In this document: positions 32,270 to 45,227 of the stretch, piece after piece
How the letters are laid out: the number at the start of each line of letters is the position of its first letter
How positions within the stretch are numbered: the first letter of the stretch is position 1
From: Adiantum capillus-veneris
Taxonomy: Eukaryota; Streptophyta; Polypodiopsida; Polypodiales; Pteridaceae
Assembly: GCA_014529385.2 (NCBI GenBank)
Contig: CM043945.1
Location: 97,878,612-97,942,611 of the forward strand
Direction of reading: 5' to 3'
Length of the DNA: 64,000 bases
The notes under the pieces: model-generated
What the model saw: only the letters and a program-made list of their open reading frames with translations
Databases searched by the model: none
What the model was told of the DNA's origin: nothing
Position numbers and translations under genes: made by a program

Positions 32270-35200
32270 GTGACCTATGAGACCGAGTTACAATTGAAAA
32301 TATGCTTTTGGAATTGTAATGGATACCCATGGAATGCGGGGGTTGGCATTGATGAACTAACAAGCAAAGCCGATGTTGTACTTCTTGTTGAAACTTGGGA
32401 GCATGATACACAAAGGATTAACGGCTTGGAGGATTACAATGTACATTCATTGATGTGGTCAAAGAATCTCAAGCAACGAAGAGGACAAGGAGGGTTAGCA
32501 TGTATGGTTAAGAAAGGATTGGAAGATTTTGTATCAATTGTGAAAGATGACAAGTACAAACGTTATGTATGGCTGAAAATTATGACACCAAAAAGAGCAC
32601 CCATTTTTGTAGCCGGTTGCTACATTCCTCATCATGATTCTCCCTTTTATGCTTGCATGGATAGAGATCAACCATTTTTTGATTTGGAAGAGGACATTGC
32701 TTATTTCAAAGGTGAAGGTGATGTTATTGTATTTGGGGATATGAATGCTCGCACAAAAACATTGCAACATGATACTCAACAATTTGATATGCCATACATT
32801 TCAAGGGAGTTGGAGGAAGTTCACTTGTATGATCGTACTTCAATGGATGAGAAAGAGCCGGATCACTATGGAAAGTTACTTTTACACATGTGTAATAGCA
32901 CGGGTATGCTCATTGCCAATGGTGTATCTTTGTGGAGTGGAACCAATGGATTTACATGTAGAAGACATAATGGGGATAGTGTGATTGACTATATGGTACT
33001 CTCTGAAGCCATCATGTATCGCATAAAGAGTTTTATGTTTGGTCAATGGACCCCGGAATCCGACCATCGCACCTTATGTATTGACCTTTCATGTGGAGAA
33101 GCAACTAAGCATGATAATCTCAGCCAAAGGAAAGAGAAGTTATCACTATGTATGGATTTCAAACGGGCACCAATGTACATTGAAATGGTTGAGCAAAAAT
33201 TATGGATGACAAAGCTTCAATGTGATGCACCATTGGAAACTAAATGGGAAGCTTTCAAGAAAGCTATTTGTTCTTGTGCGGAAGAATGCTTTGCCATAAA
33301 GCATCTCCATGGTATCAACAAAGATAGATCACACAAAAGGTGGTTTGATAAAGAATGTCAAGATGCTCGAAAGTCCTTGATAAAGCTTGATGCAACTATG
33401 GACAAAGACAACTATCAAAGTCATTTGCATACATACAAGGCATTGATTCAAAAGAAGAGAAGAAGATGGGAAGTAAAGCAACAAGAATTTCAAATCCAAG
33501 AAAAGGCACATGCATGTGGAAGATTTTGGAGAAACTTGAGAGGCAAGCGGGTTGAGAATTTTGGTAACTTGAGTCTAGTGGATATGTACACACATTGTAG
33601 GCAATTATATGAGCAAGAAAATACTGAAAAAATTCCATTTTATGGTTCACTCCCATATATGCCGTCTTTTTTTACTATTGAGGATGTATGCGGTGGGCTT
33701 GAAAAGTTGGCCACTCGCAAAGCGGGAGATCTTCAAGGTATCAAGCCGGAGATGATCAAATGGACGGGAGATTTTACCCATGAGTGGATGTGTGATATGT
33801 TCAACCTTGCACTTCAACATGGTATGCCTTATGATTGGAGTACTAATTGGGTTAAGCCTTTGCATAAAGGAGGGGATGTAAAGAATGTAAGCAACTACCG
33901 GACTATAATGATTGGGTCTCTTATGGCAAAGTTGTTTGGGTGCATAATGGAGATGAAATTGAGTGATTGGGCTGAAGAGAATGACAAGCGTGCAAAGGGA
34001 CAAGCGGGTTTTCGTCGATGCCATAGCACCATTGATCATCTTGTCACTCTTCGTGTTCTCATGGAGGAAAGTCGGTTAAAAGGCAAGCGATTGTATTGTT
34101 GTTTTGTGGACTTTAAGAAAGCCTTTGATATGATTCCACGTAACAATTTGTGGAGAAGGATGGAAGAACTCCAAGTGCCAAGTGAGTTTATGCTTGCGGT
34201 TTCTCGAATCTATGAGAAGGTGATTTGTCAATTGCGCATGGGAAGAGAAATTTCAGAAATTTTTGTAAGCACTATTGGGGTTAAACAAGGATGTCCATTG
34301 TCACCAACTCTCTTTGGTCTATGCATCGATCAATTGGAACAAATGGTACTTGACTTTATGCAAGAAGAAGGCATTGAAGAGGTCACTATTTGCAATGCGG
34401 TAATCATGCTTTTGTTGTATGCGGATGATGTAGTGCTTCTAGCACACACTTTAGAAGATGCACAAAAGCTTATGGTTGTCCTTGAGAACTTTTTCTTGCA
34501 TAGTGGGCTGATTGTAAATGAATCCAAAACAAAGGTTATGCTTGTGAAAACCAACCATAAGGAGAAGCCATGCATTGTGTACAACAACGAGACACTTGAA
34601 GTTGTTGAGAGCTTTAAGTACCTTGGCCTTGAGGTTCCATCCAATCACAAGTGGCATGACTGTGCTATGCGTCGTTTGGAAGCGGGAAAGAGAGCATATT
34701 ATGCATTTGAGAACATGTGTAATGCAGGAAACATGAAGTGTTGGGTTCTCAAGAAGTATCTTTTTGATGCATTGGTGACACCGGTTCTTCTTTATGGAGT
34801 TGAAGTGTGGGGTGGGAGCATCTCAAAGTCTACTTGGAAAGAGTTTGAGAATGTCCAAAAGCGTTTTCTTACAAACTTTCTCCAAGTTAAGACACAAACA
34901 CCATATATGCTCCTACTTCTTGAGTCGGGATCTCTTCCAATTGAGGTTATGGGCATGGAAAGGGTTGTGGAGTACATGATAAAGATGCGTCAAAACCCCT
35001 CGCATCGACTTCCTACAATTGCATGGGAAGCAAGCAAAAAAGTTCAAAAGACGCATAAAAGCAAGATCTTGAGCACGGGATGGATGCAAGACATAAAGAA
35101 GTGGTTTGGGAGATGGGATGCATTACACTTGCTACATGATGCTTCAATTGACTCTCAAGTGAATGAAGCTTTTCTACAACGCCAATGTATTACGGCTTGG

Positions 35201-35662
35201 GAGAAATCCGGTGGGTCACGCTTCATACATTACACCACCTATATTGCCCCCAACTACAAAACCATGTTCTTCGCTGAGAGAGGAAACCGTACTCACACTT
35301 ACATGCTTGAGCCTATTCCCTTGTCCGCGATACGCACTATCGCAGCAATTCGGCTTAGCTCCCATTTCCTTCGATGCGAGATAGGGCGTTGGGGCAATGG
35401 AGAAGACTCAAATCGACTGTGCACATTATGCTCACTGCAAGTTCGAGAGTCTGAGTACCACACACTACTAGAGTGCTCAGCTTTTGATCACATCCGAACT
35501 TGCTTCTCTCACATTTTCAGCCATAACTTAGACCTACACACTTTCCTCTCCCAGCCAAAGTGTGGGCTCTCCATTGCGACTCTCATCACTACAATTTTGG
35601 AGCATCGAGAGTCACTCATCAGCCGTACACATACTACATCACATGTAACTTTGGTCCCATAG
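32270..35662 (+). CDS. LINE-B ORF2: apurinic-type endonuclease plus reverse transcriptase, intact frame
   Basis: The enzyme nicks target DNA and copies LINE RNA there. The endonuclease spans about 1-270, with E41 (VETWEHD), D157/N159 (GDMNART), S-x-IDYM near 243, and SDH at 264-266. RT spans about 480-800, with LHKGGDVKNVSNYRTI, D614 in YCCFVDFKKAFDM, GVKQGCPLSPTLFG, YADD at 717-720 and SKTKVM. A C-terminal CCHC-type finger is C1051, C1054, H1064, C1069 (CTLCSLQVRESEYHTLLEC), as in R1, L1 and Tx1-type LINEs. All catalytic residues I can check are present. The frame opens at GTG (32270), where LINE-A has ATG. The next in-frame ATG lies beyond E41, so it would remove part of the endonuclease. 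Translation probably depends on reinitiation after ORF1. Confidence 0.92.
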   Translation: MTYETELQLKICFWNCNGYPWNAGVGIDELTSKADVVLLVETWEHDTQRINGLEDYNVHSLMWSKNLKQRRGQGGLACMVKKGLEDFVSIVKDDKYKRYVWLKIMTPKRAPIFVAGCYIPHHDSPFYACMDRDQPFFDLEEDIAYFKGEGDVIVFGDMNARTKTLQHDTQQFDMPYISRELEEVHLYDRTSMDEKEPDHYGKLLLHMCNSTGMLIANGVSLWSGTNGFTCRRHNGDSVIDYMVLSEAIMYRIKSFMFGQWTPESDHRTLCIDLSCGEATKHDNLSQRKEKLSLCMDFKRAPMYIEMVEQKLWMTKLQCDAPLETKWEAFKKAICSCAEECFAIKHLHGINKDRSHKRWFDKECQDARKSLIKLDATMDKDNYQSHLHTYKALIQKKRRRWEVKQQEFQIQEKAHACGRFWRNLRGKRVENFGNLSLVDMYTHCRQLYEQENTEKIPFYGSLPYMPSFFTIEDVCGGLEKLATRKAGDLQGIKPEMIKWTGDFTHEWMCDMFNLALQHGMPYDWSTNWVKPLHKGGDVKNVSNYRTIMIGSLMAKLFGCIMEMKLSDWAEENDKRAKGQAGFRRCHSTIDHLVTLRVLMEESRLKGKRLYCCFVDFKKAFDMIPRNNLWRRMEELQVPSEFMLAVSRIYEKVICQLRMGREISEIFVSTIGVKQGCPLSPTLFGLCIDQLEQMVLDFMQEEGIEEVTICNAVIMLLLYADDVVLLAHTLEDAQKLMVVLENFFLHSGLIVNESKTKVMLVKTNHKEKPCIVYNNETLEVVESFKYLGLEVPSNHKWHDCAMRRLEAGKRAYYAFENMCNAGNMKCWVLKKYLFDALVTPVLLYGVEVWGGSISKSTWKEFENVQKRFLTNFLQVKTQTPYMLLLLESGSLPIEVMGMERVVEYMIKMRQNPSHRLPTIAWEASKKVQKTHKSKILSTGWMQDIKKWFGRWDALHLLHDASIDSQVNEAFLQRQCITAWEKSGGSRFIHYTTYIAPNYKTMFFAERGNRTHTYMLEPIPLSAIRTIAAIRLSSHFLRCEIGRWGNGEDSNRLCTLCSLQVRESEYHTLLECSAFDHIRTCFSHIFSHNLDLHTFLSQPKCGLSIATLITTILEHRESLISRTHTTSHVTLVP

Positions 35663-35684
35663 GTCATATTTGACCTCCGAGGAC
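35654..35684 (+). other. 3' hairpin overlapping the ORF2 stop of LINE-B
   Basis: Inner stem AGGTCA (35661-35666) / TGACCT (35671-35676) with loop TATT, and an outer GTCC (35654-35657) / GGAC (35681-35684). The ORF2 TAG (35660-35662) lies in it. The core is identical in LINE-A. Confidence 0.75.
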
Positions 35685-35696
35685 GATAATAAAAAA

Positions 35697-36990
<1,294 letters not shown>

Positions 36991-37334
36991 GAGATGTCTG
37001 TGAGAAGAGAAGAGAGAGACAATTAGGGGGGAGGGAGATGGAAAGAAATATGGAGGGGATAGAAGGTTGGTGAGATTGCCTTTTCAAAATATAAGTTATA
37101 GCTCAGTTAAGCAAGTAAGAGAGTGAAAGGGGGAGAAACAACGATAGAACAATGTTGGGAGAGCTAGTTGGTTGGAGATGAAGGGATGGACAAGATGACT
37201 AGACTCACATATGGGAATGGATAGAGGTGGATAGTAAGTGGAAGACAACAGTAATGTTAATTGTCTATGAATATGGGCCTTTGTGTCTAACAAATTTCAT
37301 CTAGCCATACCCCCGAGAAAACTCTCTCACAGCA
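36991..37334. other. Unique DNA, no gene seen
   Basis: GA-rich at first, then mixed composition. Short frames only. Confidence 0.4.
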
Positions 37335-37874
37335 ATGAATTCCTCTTCATCATGCAAGGTCGGTTTGTTTTTGGGTAGTTTCTATGTTGAACCGTTATTA
37401 CTCAATTGTCCTGCAAGATTTGCTATGGTCAAGCTGGGAGATTTTGAGGGTAGTAGTAACAGTGAGTTGTTTGATATCCTATCTACCCCTGATGGATACA
37501 TTCAAACTCAAGTGAAAGATGGTGTGACATTTGGTGATCATTTTCAAATTATATTGGATTCAACCTTCTCTACAAAATTCCTATTGGTTATAAACAAGGG
37601 TACAAACAAAGATCTCGATGTAGATATGTCCTCAAGATTGAATGTAGTCGTGGTTGAGTTATCTCACATCTTCTGTGAAGAAAAAGAAGAATTTTTTGAA
37701 CAATGCACAAATAAAAACCTTCAAGATTCTTGTTCTATGTGTCAAGATTCAATAGTAGATATTTGGATAAAAGAGGATAGCAAGGATAAAAACATTCCTT
37801 CCGGTTCAAACAAGCTTGAGAAAATACATAGTACATTGGAGCACATAGTGTTGAATACCCGAGGGATTCACTAG
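37335..37874 (+). CDS. Hypothetical ORF, 179 aa
   Basis: I do not recognise this protein. It is the longest frame in its neighbourhood and uses ordinary codons, with no microsatellite inside. The N-terminus is weakly hydrophobic (GLFLGSFYVEPLLLNC) and the rest is mixed, with an acidic, Cys-containing end (CSMCQDSIVDIWI). It lies 5' of the MULE-like remnant on the same strand and could be an upstream piece of that element, but no homology shows this. It may also be a chance frame. Confidence 0.3.
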   Translation: MNSSSSCKVGLFLGSFYVEPLLLNCPARFAMVKLGDFEGSSNSELFDILSTPDGYIQTQVKDGVTFGDHFQIILDSTFSTKFLLVINKGTNKDLDVDMSSRLNVVVVELSHIFCEEKEEFFEQCTNKNLQDSCSMCQDSIVDIWIKEDSKDKNIPSGSNKLEKIHSTLEHIVLNTRGIH

Positions 37875-38100
37875 TAGTACTAGGAAGACGTCACCTGCGT
37901 GCACCAAAACTGCCATTTTACCCCTTATATACGGTACCCTCCTTTGTAAAATCTACCTTTTTGGCCTCATAAACCCCCTCATTGTACACTCACGTGACAC
38001 CAGACGGTAATCCTTAGTGAAGACCCCGGGGTTGAATAGCCACTAGTACCCCAAGCTGAGCAGAATGATTTCTAGGTGCTTGATTCAGAAGAAGCTTGTA
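37875..38100. other. Spacer, no gene seen
   Basis: Mixed DNA between the 179-aa frame and the transposase-like pieces. Confidence 0.35.
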
Positions 38101-39624
38101 TAAGTTCCACAATTGCACAATGATGATTGCATTTACAAGTTGGATCATGTATCAGATGGTGTTTCCAAAATGGTGGGGATGGATCAAAGTGATTGTTGGT
38201 TTAAGCCTATTCAATCTATAATGAAGTATCCATCTATAATCAAGAGAAGTAAATGTGGTGACATCTTATCTACAAAAACAGTTCATGCTCTATCAAAGCA
38301 ATAAATGGATGGCCAAACGAGATATCTTGGATTGGGAAGTTGATGACGTCAATTTTGTCCATAGGTATGTTGAGCTCAACAAATGGAGCTTTGATGTGCT
38401 TCCACTGTGGGCAAAGTCGAGTTCTACTTTGAGAATGTCCTTGTATATCTATTACTAGCTCGCTGAGAACAACTAGATTCGCTTGTTCATCCACCTTGGA
38501 AACCATAATCACCCAATTGCAAAGGGAGTTTTGTGATCAGAAATACAACGGATGAGGAAATTTGTGCCTTGTGTGGTGTCTGAAACACCTACAATTGGTC
38601 CTAGGCATTTGTAATTGAATCTTGCAAAGCGGATGGTGATGGGAGGAGTTGTTCAAGAAAAATGGGAACCACTAAATAGCAATGATGATTTTTCTCTATG
38701 CTGGAAGAGATGTGGCCATTGATCCATACACAAATGTAATATTGAAACTTGTCTACTAGAAACATGTTTTGTGTTCTTGTTGACTAACATTCAAATAGTG
38801 CCCACATTACCAAGTTTAAACACTTGATGAGAGAGACGTTGCTACAAGGATTGGAGTTGGCACTGAGTTTCAGTTGCTACGGCTAAAGAATAGTTGCAAG
38901 TTTAAGTTTTTTCATGGCATGCTATCTCCATGAAAATCCACAAATCCAACTAAAATATTTTACATATTCAAAATGTCGATCAACGAACCCGGGTCTAGTG
39001 TTGAGCTCGTAAATAGAATAGGACAAGATGGGAATGGAGGCTTGCAAAGGAACTGGGTTTTCTTTTATCACATACGAAGGGTTGTGGGGTGGCCAACAAT
39101 GGCAACCCATGTTTATGATCTTGTGTAAGTCCTATTCAAACATCCAACAAATCTTTTATCGTTCGTTTGAGTCATTGACCAATATTTTTGCAAACATCCA
39201 ATGAATCTTTTATCATTTGTTTGAGGCATTTAACAATCATTTATCTATGCAGAATTCAAGAGATGCAAATTACTACATATGTGAGATGAAAGAAGAAGAC
39301 ATGCCGGCAAAAATAATGTTCTGGGAAATGATAAATGCAATGTTGTTGGATAATGGACATCGTCCAATTGATTTTAGAGGATTCATAGCCGATGAGGCTG
39401 GAGAAAACTGGAAAGCAATTTGCATTGTGTTCAACAGAGGTCCTAACAATGTTATGGAAGGAAGGGATCACTCTTGCTTGTTTCATTGGGAGCAGAGCTT
39501 ACACATTCACACCACTCAATACGTACATAAGAATTTCCAAGATGATCAGCACAAGCGTATGTGTGAATTATGGCACTATGCAAGGAGCGAGGATGAGGCA
39601 ACCAGCTTGTATAGAAACATATGA
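38101..39624 (+). pseudogene. Decayed MULE-like transposase
   Basis: Pieces in different + frames. 38255-38458 has FVHRYVELNKWSFDVLPLWA. About 38950-39125 has FKMSINEPGSSVEL and YHIRRVVGWPTMATHVYDLV. 39217-39624 is the best block: ANYYICEMKEEDMPAKIMFW, then FRGFIADEAGENWKAICIVF and SCLFHWEQSLHIHT. The spacing of an acidic residue in 'IADEAG', followed by a C-x2-H-W motif 35-40 residues on, is the pattern of MULE-type transposases (D ... CxxH). Stops and frame changes separate the pieces, so it is a relic. No terminal inverted repeats were identified. Assignment to MULE rests on motif spacing only. Confidence 0.45.
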
Positions 39625-40603
39625 GCATGATGGACATCTAGAAAAGTGTCAGATTGTAACTTGTTTCAAATGAATTGTTGGCTAAGTTGGTGGCATGTTT
39701 GGTACCCTTACTGGACAAAACACTTTGTTGGGTAAAAAATACCACCAATATTGTGGGTACATTCTATTTTGGGTAGCATATATTGTCTCTAAAAGCAATT
39801 GTGTTGTAGGAAGGGGATGATATATCATTAATTATTACTACAAACCTAGCCAAAACAAAGTATGCAAGTTGGCTTACATGAGAGGGCAACAAATAAATGT
39901 TGAGCTTGTATGATACTTGCATGTCTGATCTATCGAACGCTTTGCTTCAAATTATGAAAATGCTTTCTTTTGTGGAGGGTAGATATTATGGGGCCAAACC
40001 TTCTGTAGAAAAGCTGGCTTGTTGGGCACAACAAGGTTGAGCATTCATACCAGCTTCTATTACAAGAGAGATTGAGGTTCAACCCGGAGGTACACCTCAC
40101 TATCAATGACCAACAATGGAAGGGGATAGTATTAAAGTATCTAGGAAGCAAAAACAAGCTGGGCATGTGAACTGTGAGGAAGAAAATGCTTCACATTGAC
40201 CCGAGTATCTCACACAAAACATGCGTCAAAATCATGGAGGTCTCCAAGTAGCTACCAGGGTGGCCAATCAAGTAGGCAAGAGCAAGAGGGTGGGCCTGTG
40301 GTTAAGGAGACATACATCCGTAAGACAATGTGGACAATTTCTCGTATATCAAAGTGAAGTAGGGTTCAATGTAAGGGGTGTTTGGGGTCTAGAGTTGGTA
40401 AGTGCGAAAATAATATAAAGAACACGGGTACATGTGATGTTGCACCATCCTTTTGGGGTATTAAAACTTGGGAAAGTGGGGCAGATAGTAATTGTAGCGG
40501 TTCAAAGCACAATTCATGTGGTTCTGGAATGATAGTGTGGATCACACATTACGGATTTGTAACACAGTCACTCAATGCCCGCCTCCCCCCCCCCCGTCTC
40601 TCT

Positions 40604-40653
<50 letters not shown>

Positions 40654-40869
40654 CCCTTTGATTCCTTAGGATAAGTTGCTATGGTGTCCCTATGGTGCTC
40701 AAAAATATCACAAACCTTGTCCCTCCACCATGTACTCCGCACACATCTTGTGTATTCACTTGCCCTTCATAGATTTTGTACCAAAGGTGGCACATGTGGA
40801 TAGACAAAGATTATCAAAAGAACGCGATGCTCCTGTGATACTAATGTCACCCTTTGGGTCAATGGACAT
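39625..40869. other. Intergenic DNA with a (CT)n tract
   Basis: No recognised gene. C-rich then (CT)n at about 40580-40651. Could be the remains of the same transposon. Confidence 0.4.
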
Positions 40870-41418
40870 GTGTACCCCTACAATCACCACTCTCATCCAA
40901 CATTCAATAGCCTCTTCACATGTCTTCAATATGTTGAGAGAGGAGAGGAGGCCGTTTTAGGTTATCAAAAATGGTTGTCAATGGGTACAAGTGATTCTTT
41001 GCATTGGTGGATGCACCAATGCCAAGCTCTTCAGCACAACACATTTTCATTACAAGAAAAAATTGTCTATTTGGAGAGAGAAGTTGTAACCCTCCAACAA
41101 GAAATGCAGAAGAAGAATACCAACATTTCAAAAGTTGTCAACACGATCATGCATTTGAAAGAAACACCGCTTAGTGCAAGAGAATGCAAGCGTACATTGC
41201 ATCCATCAAACGTCTTGCACATTCAGGTGGAGCACGCAAACAACAAGTTTTGGCCACAAGGTGATTCATTTTTCACTTTTGCAAGTACATCTCCACTTCA
41301 CACTCACCACTTGTATTTATTTGTTGTAATCCAAGAACTTCATTCAAGAGGCATGCAGTGGTCGAGCCAAGAAAATCGAGTCAATCTTCTTACTAGTTGG
41401 CCAATACATGTGATGTGA
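40870..41418 (+). CDS. Hypothetical ORF, 182 aa, with a coiled coil
   Basis: Not recognised. Residues 60-105 have heptad spacing (FSLQEKIVYLEREVVTLQQE) typical of a short coiled coil. The rest is His/Ser-rich with no known motif. It lies 1.2 kb 3' of the MULE-like relic on the same strand. It may be an element-encoded protein or a chance frame. Confidence 0.3.
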   Translation: MYPYNHHSHPTFNSLFTCLQYVERGEEAVLGYQKWLSMGTSDSLHWWMHQCQALQHNTFSLQEKIVYLEREVVTLQQEMQKKNTNISKVVNTIMHLKETPLSARECKRTLHPSNVLHIQVEHANNKFWPQGDSFFTFASTSPLHTHHLYLFVVIQELHSRGMQWSSQENRVNLLTSWPIHVM

Positions 41419-42063
41419 TTGTCATCTTGTGCCTCACATGGAGAAAAGTGCATTAGTGATCATGCGGTCACCAAGGAGTTGATGTGTAAGTTGGAAAATG
41501 TGGTAGTGAAGGAGACATACAACAAGCTTGCAAGAAGATCGAGATGGCTTAACCTCTTCATTTTTTAACAGGTCATTGCACCATCAGCACGGCTTCTACA
41601 ATCTGGTGGAGAAAATAGTAGTTTCTAAAATTGGGCTCCTTTCTCCCCCCACTCCCCTCAGGTGCGACTTGGTTGTAAAGATTCACTTGTAGCCACAATA
41701 TTGAGCAAAGCAAGGCTTCCAACGAAGCATGAAGACCTTATGTTGTCTTCATGTCGTCGGCATGCTTCACGTAAATCCCACCAATATATGTCGATGCATA
41801 ATTATGCAATGCCTTAAATTCTATCATCTGAAAGTTAGTTGTATTTCTCAAGTTCCTCAGCAACTCACAAAACTGAGGAGATACCTTATTAGCAAACTCT
41901 TATGATGAAGCTATGGAGAGAAGGGGATTTCTGGAGGTGTTGGGTCATGGCCGCAACGTCGGCTTTCAAAGCAAGGGGTACGTTGATTTATGCGACGCAT
42001 GTTGGCCATGACGAGCTTCCCAGATGGGCGATCAGCAAGCAGGCATATGCTTGATTGTAGCAA

Positions 42064-42119
<56 letters not shown>

Positions 42120-42385
42120 GGGCTTGAGCAGAGGAACTAGACGCAGGTGGATGTGGGCTTCTGCGGGCATCAGGTCCTCGAGCGCCTTTGCCCTACTAAC
42201 ATCGCACCCCTTAGCCCTGCTTGTGACAATGATGCCCCCTGCTTCTTCTTCAATGTCAACGCATCATAATTCATTTTTGAAATGGTTAGCACATAGCTGG
42301 CTATAGCATGTGCTCCTCCCCCCTTCTCATGATGCTTCGTTTCCCTCCTACCACACCATCTGCTCGCCTTCAGCCAGAACAGAAG

Positions 42386-42424
<39 letters not shown>

Positions 42425-45227
42425 TGTAATGGAGAGAGAGAACTATAAGCTTGGAAGCTGGTCCACCGTTTAACATCTCAACCTCTGCATGTGGCACCGC
42501 ACGCTCCCCAACACGCCCCTGGTCTACTGCTGCAACCATTCCACATTGATGCGAATTGGTTGCAGTAGCAGACCAGTGTGGATAGGTTCATTTAAGAAAA
42601 ATAACATTTTAACTTTTGCCAAAATGAGTTGGATTCTGAATGATATATATTTTGTCTCACTCACACGGTCACACCTACAATTGTTCCTTCCTTCCCATAG
42701 AATCATGCCCATGCAATCCAGCTCATGCTAAATATAAGACTCTCAAGGATGTGGGATCTTGGAGAGCCTTCCATGTAGCTGCGCGACAATCTGCTTTGCA
42801 TATTAACCAGTCAACAGTGAGTTCCACAAATAGTGTTTAAACATGGGCTACAAATAAGCACAAACTCTATGCAACACATCTTGAGATCCAAACCAGGGTG
42901 GGCTACGAATAAGTACGAACTTTGTTCAACACAAGTCACGATTTGAACCAACATGCTTGATTTATTCCAACATGGTATACCCCATCATGCTGATTACGTT
43001 CCCGATATTTATCATAAGTCACAGACAAAAGTACTGCGATAGATCGGAGGGACATTGGATGTAGCCACAGAGGTCAGCCTGTATGATGTAGAAGAAACAG
43101 TTCTATTGTATCTCTGTCATGTGATAGTTTCCCTTGTTTATTTGTTGCTGCAAAAGATCTGGTAGGCTTTGGAAGCTGTAAATCACCACTTTGTGAGCTA
43201 GGACTAAAAGATTCTTTCAATATTGGCTTGGATATCAGATGATTCTCTAGTTGTGCCATGACCTTTGGTGTTTTTAACAGTGAGAGCACTCAAAATATAG
43301 AAGCTTTTAAAATATTGTTTCTTCATGACTTTATCTTTGCATCCACCAACAAGCAAATGCACCTAAGACTTGGGCCTTTCTTGTTCAAAAGAACTTGCAT
43401 TTGGCTTTGGTTAGTATCGTTTCTGTCTACTGATCTCACAACAAAATTGTTGGTTAGGCAAGAAATTGTCCTCAAGGAAAGTGGTTCCAAAAGGAAAATG
43501 ATCAGATAAAGCAGCCTTTTGGAGATCATCCAAGGCACCTCTTCAAGCTTTATTTTATCCTTAAAGTTGCACTTAGGAGGGATCGGAGATTAAGAGGTAG
43601 CTTAAATTTGCAATTAGGAGGGCTCGGAGAATTAAGAGGTAGCTTAGAAGCCAATGCTACACTAGCTTCCAATGAACTTAAGTGCGACGAGAAGTCTTGA
43701 CTTGAACTTTTGGTAATTAGTGAATTGGAGCTTGAACTTTTGGTAATTTTGTCGACTATTTGAGGTATGCCACATGGAATTGAATTGTATATGTTTCAAG
43801 TATGAAGAGATTGCTTGTGTCTTGGGTATTCAATTTTCATAATGGTTCTAAAATCTCATTTTACTTCGATTGAGTGTTATATTTGTGGTAGTGAAAGTAA
43901 TGTGCATGGCATAATTTTTTCTTTCACTATTGTTGCTATTGTATCAATTTGCTCGAAATTGTCTTCGCTCAATTTTTTTTACTTGGTAATTAGATACCCC
44001 CAGTGATAGGTACACAGGTTTCCTTTGTGCTAAAATTCAATGAGTGTCAAATAGTGAGGTTAAAATCTCGAGAGATTGAGTGTCACTTTAATGAATAAAG
44101 CCCTACTGCAAACAAGGCGAAGGGACTCAATGGAGCCCTCTCCCACCTTATCCTTTAGTGTGCAATCAAAGAAGGGCATATATTGGTTGGGTGCATGTAT
44201 TTTTTAGCAGCTCCATGGATTTCAAAAGTATTACACTCCCAACTTGCAAGTGAGAAGCAAGAGTTTGAGAGTGTAGGTAGCTTCAACACGGAGTGGCCCT
44301 TAAGTGGGGACTTAAATACCATAAGTGTTTGCTTGGCTGCAAAAAAAAAGGGCTTCTTCTTTCTACCCTTGTTTATTTTTCACATAGAGGTACAAACCAA
44401 GCAAACAAATATCACAAAAGAACTCTACAAAGGATGTCCAAGGCTTCCACAAAAAGAAGATGAAGATGAGGCTACTAACAATTTTGTTGTTGGGGATGAA
44501 GGCCATTAGGAAGAGGCTGGGATCTAGTAGGGTATCTTTGTTTGCAATGAGATTATGTAGGTGATCAAAATTTTGATAATTAAGTGCACGCAATGTGTGC
44601 AAGAATGGTGGGTGTGTAAGAGAGGTGTAATAGTGATCAAAGGATGGACTTTTTCGCCCAAAAAATGAGATGGATGATTCTATGATTTTTTGCCTTTCAT
44701 AACTCCTACATATGATCTCTTATTTGAGCGAAGATTATGGATTTGTGATCTACACATTGAGCTCTTTCTGTAGATATGTTACATGATATGGCTTTACCCG
44801 CACTAGATTTAAATTTCATTTTCGGGAAAAAAAATTGAACTCAAATAAACTAGTTGTTTTGCCTCTTTGAATTCAAAAGTTGTCCTTTGATTGTCTTCTT
44901 AGTACTAAAGGTTTAACTCTCTTAAACTACCAAATAAAGAGGCCCTCCTAGATCCCATTCTCTTCTTAATGTATGGAATGGAAAGCATCTGTCTTAAAAT
45001 GCCACATGCGCAAAGCATCGGATCATTCACTAAAGGACAAGAGCTAGAATCTTATCTTTCCATTTTCTCTATCCAATGTGTATTTTTGTACTTTAAATGA
45101 CTTTATGTGCATTTTTTATAGGCTATTGAAGCTCCACATTGACTAAGCTTTCACAATGAAGCCTCTGCAAAAGTCCCAGGACACGATCATCAAGGTAGAG
45201 GAGCTTCTCAACTCAATTGGCTTTCAT
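41419..45227. other. Long intergenic stretch, no recognised gene
   Basis: Only short frames without domains. (CT)n at 42066-42116 and (AG)n at 42389-42421. A ~55-bp diverged tandem pair starts at 42845 and 42900 ('gggctac(a/g)aataag'). A similar pair carrying 'aggagg(g)nncggaga' and 'taagaggtagctta' is at 43573-43650. The frame at 44183-44509 has no likeness I know. Confidence 0.5.

Noticed and set aside
43323-44602. Short frames at 43.3-44.6 kb as genes
   Set aside because: All are under 110 residues, overlap on both strands and have no domain or conserved neighbour.
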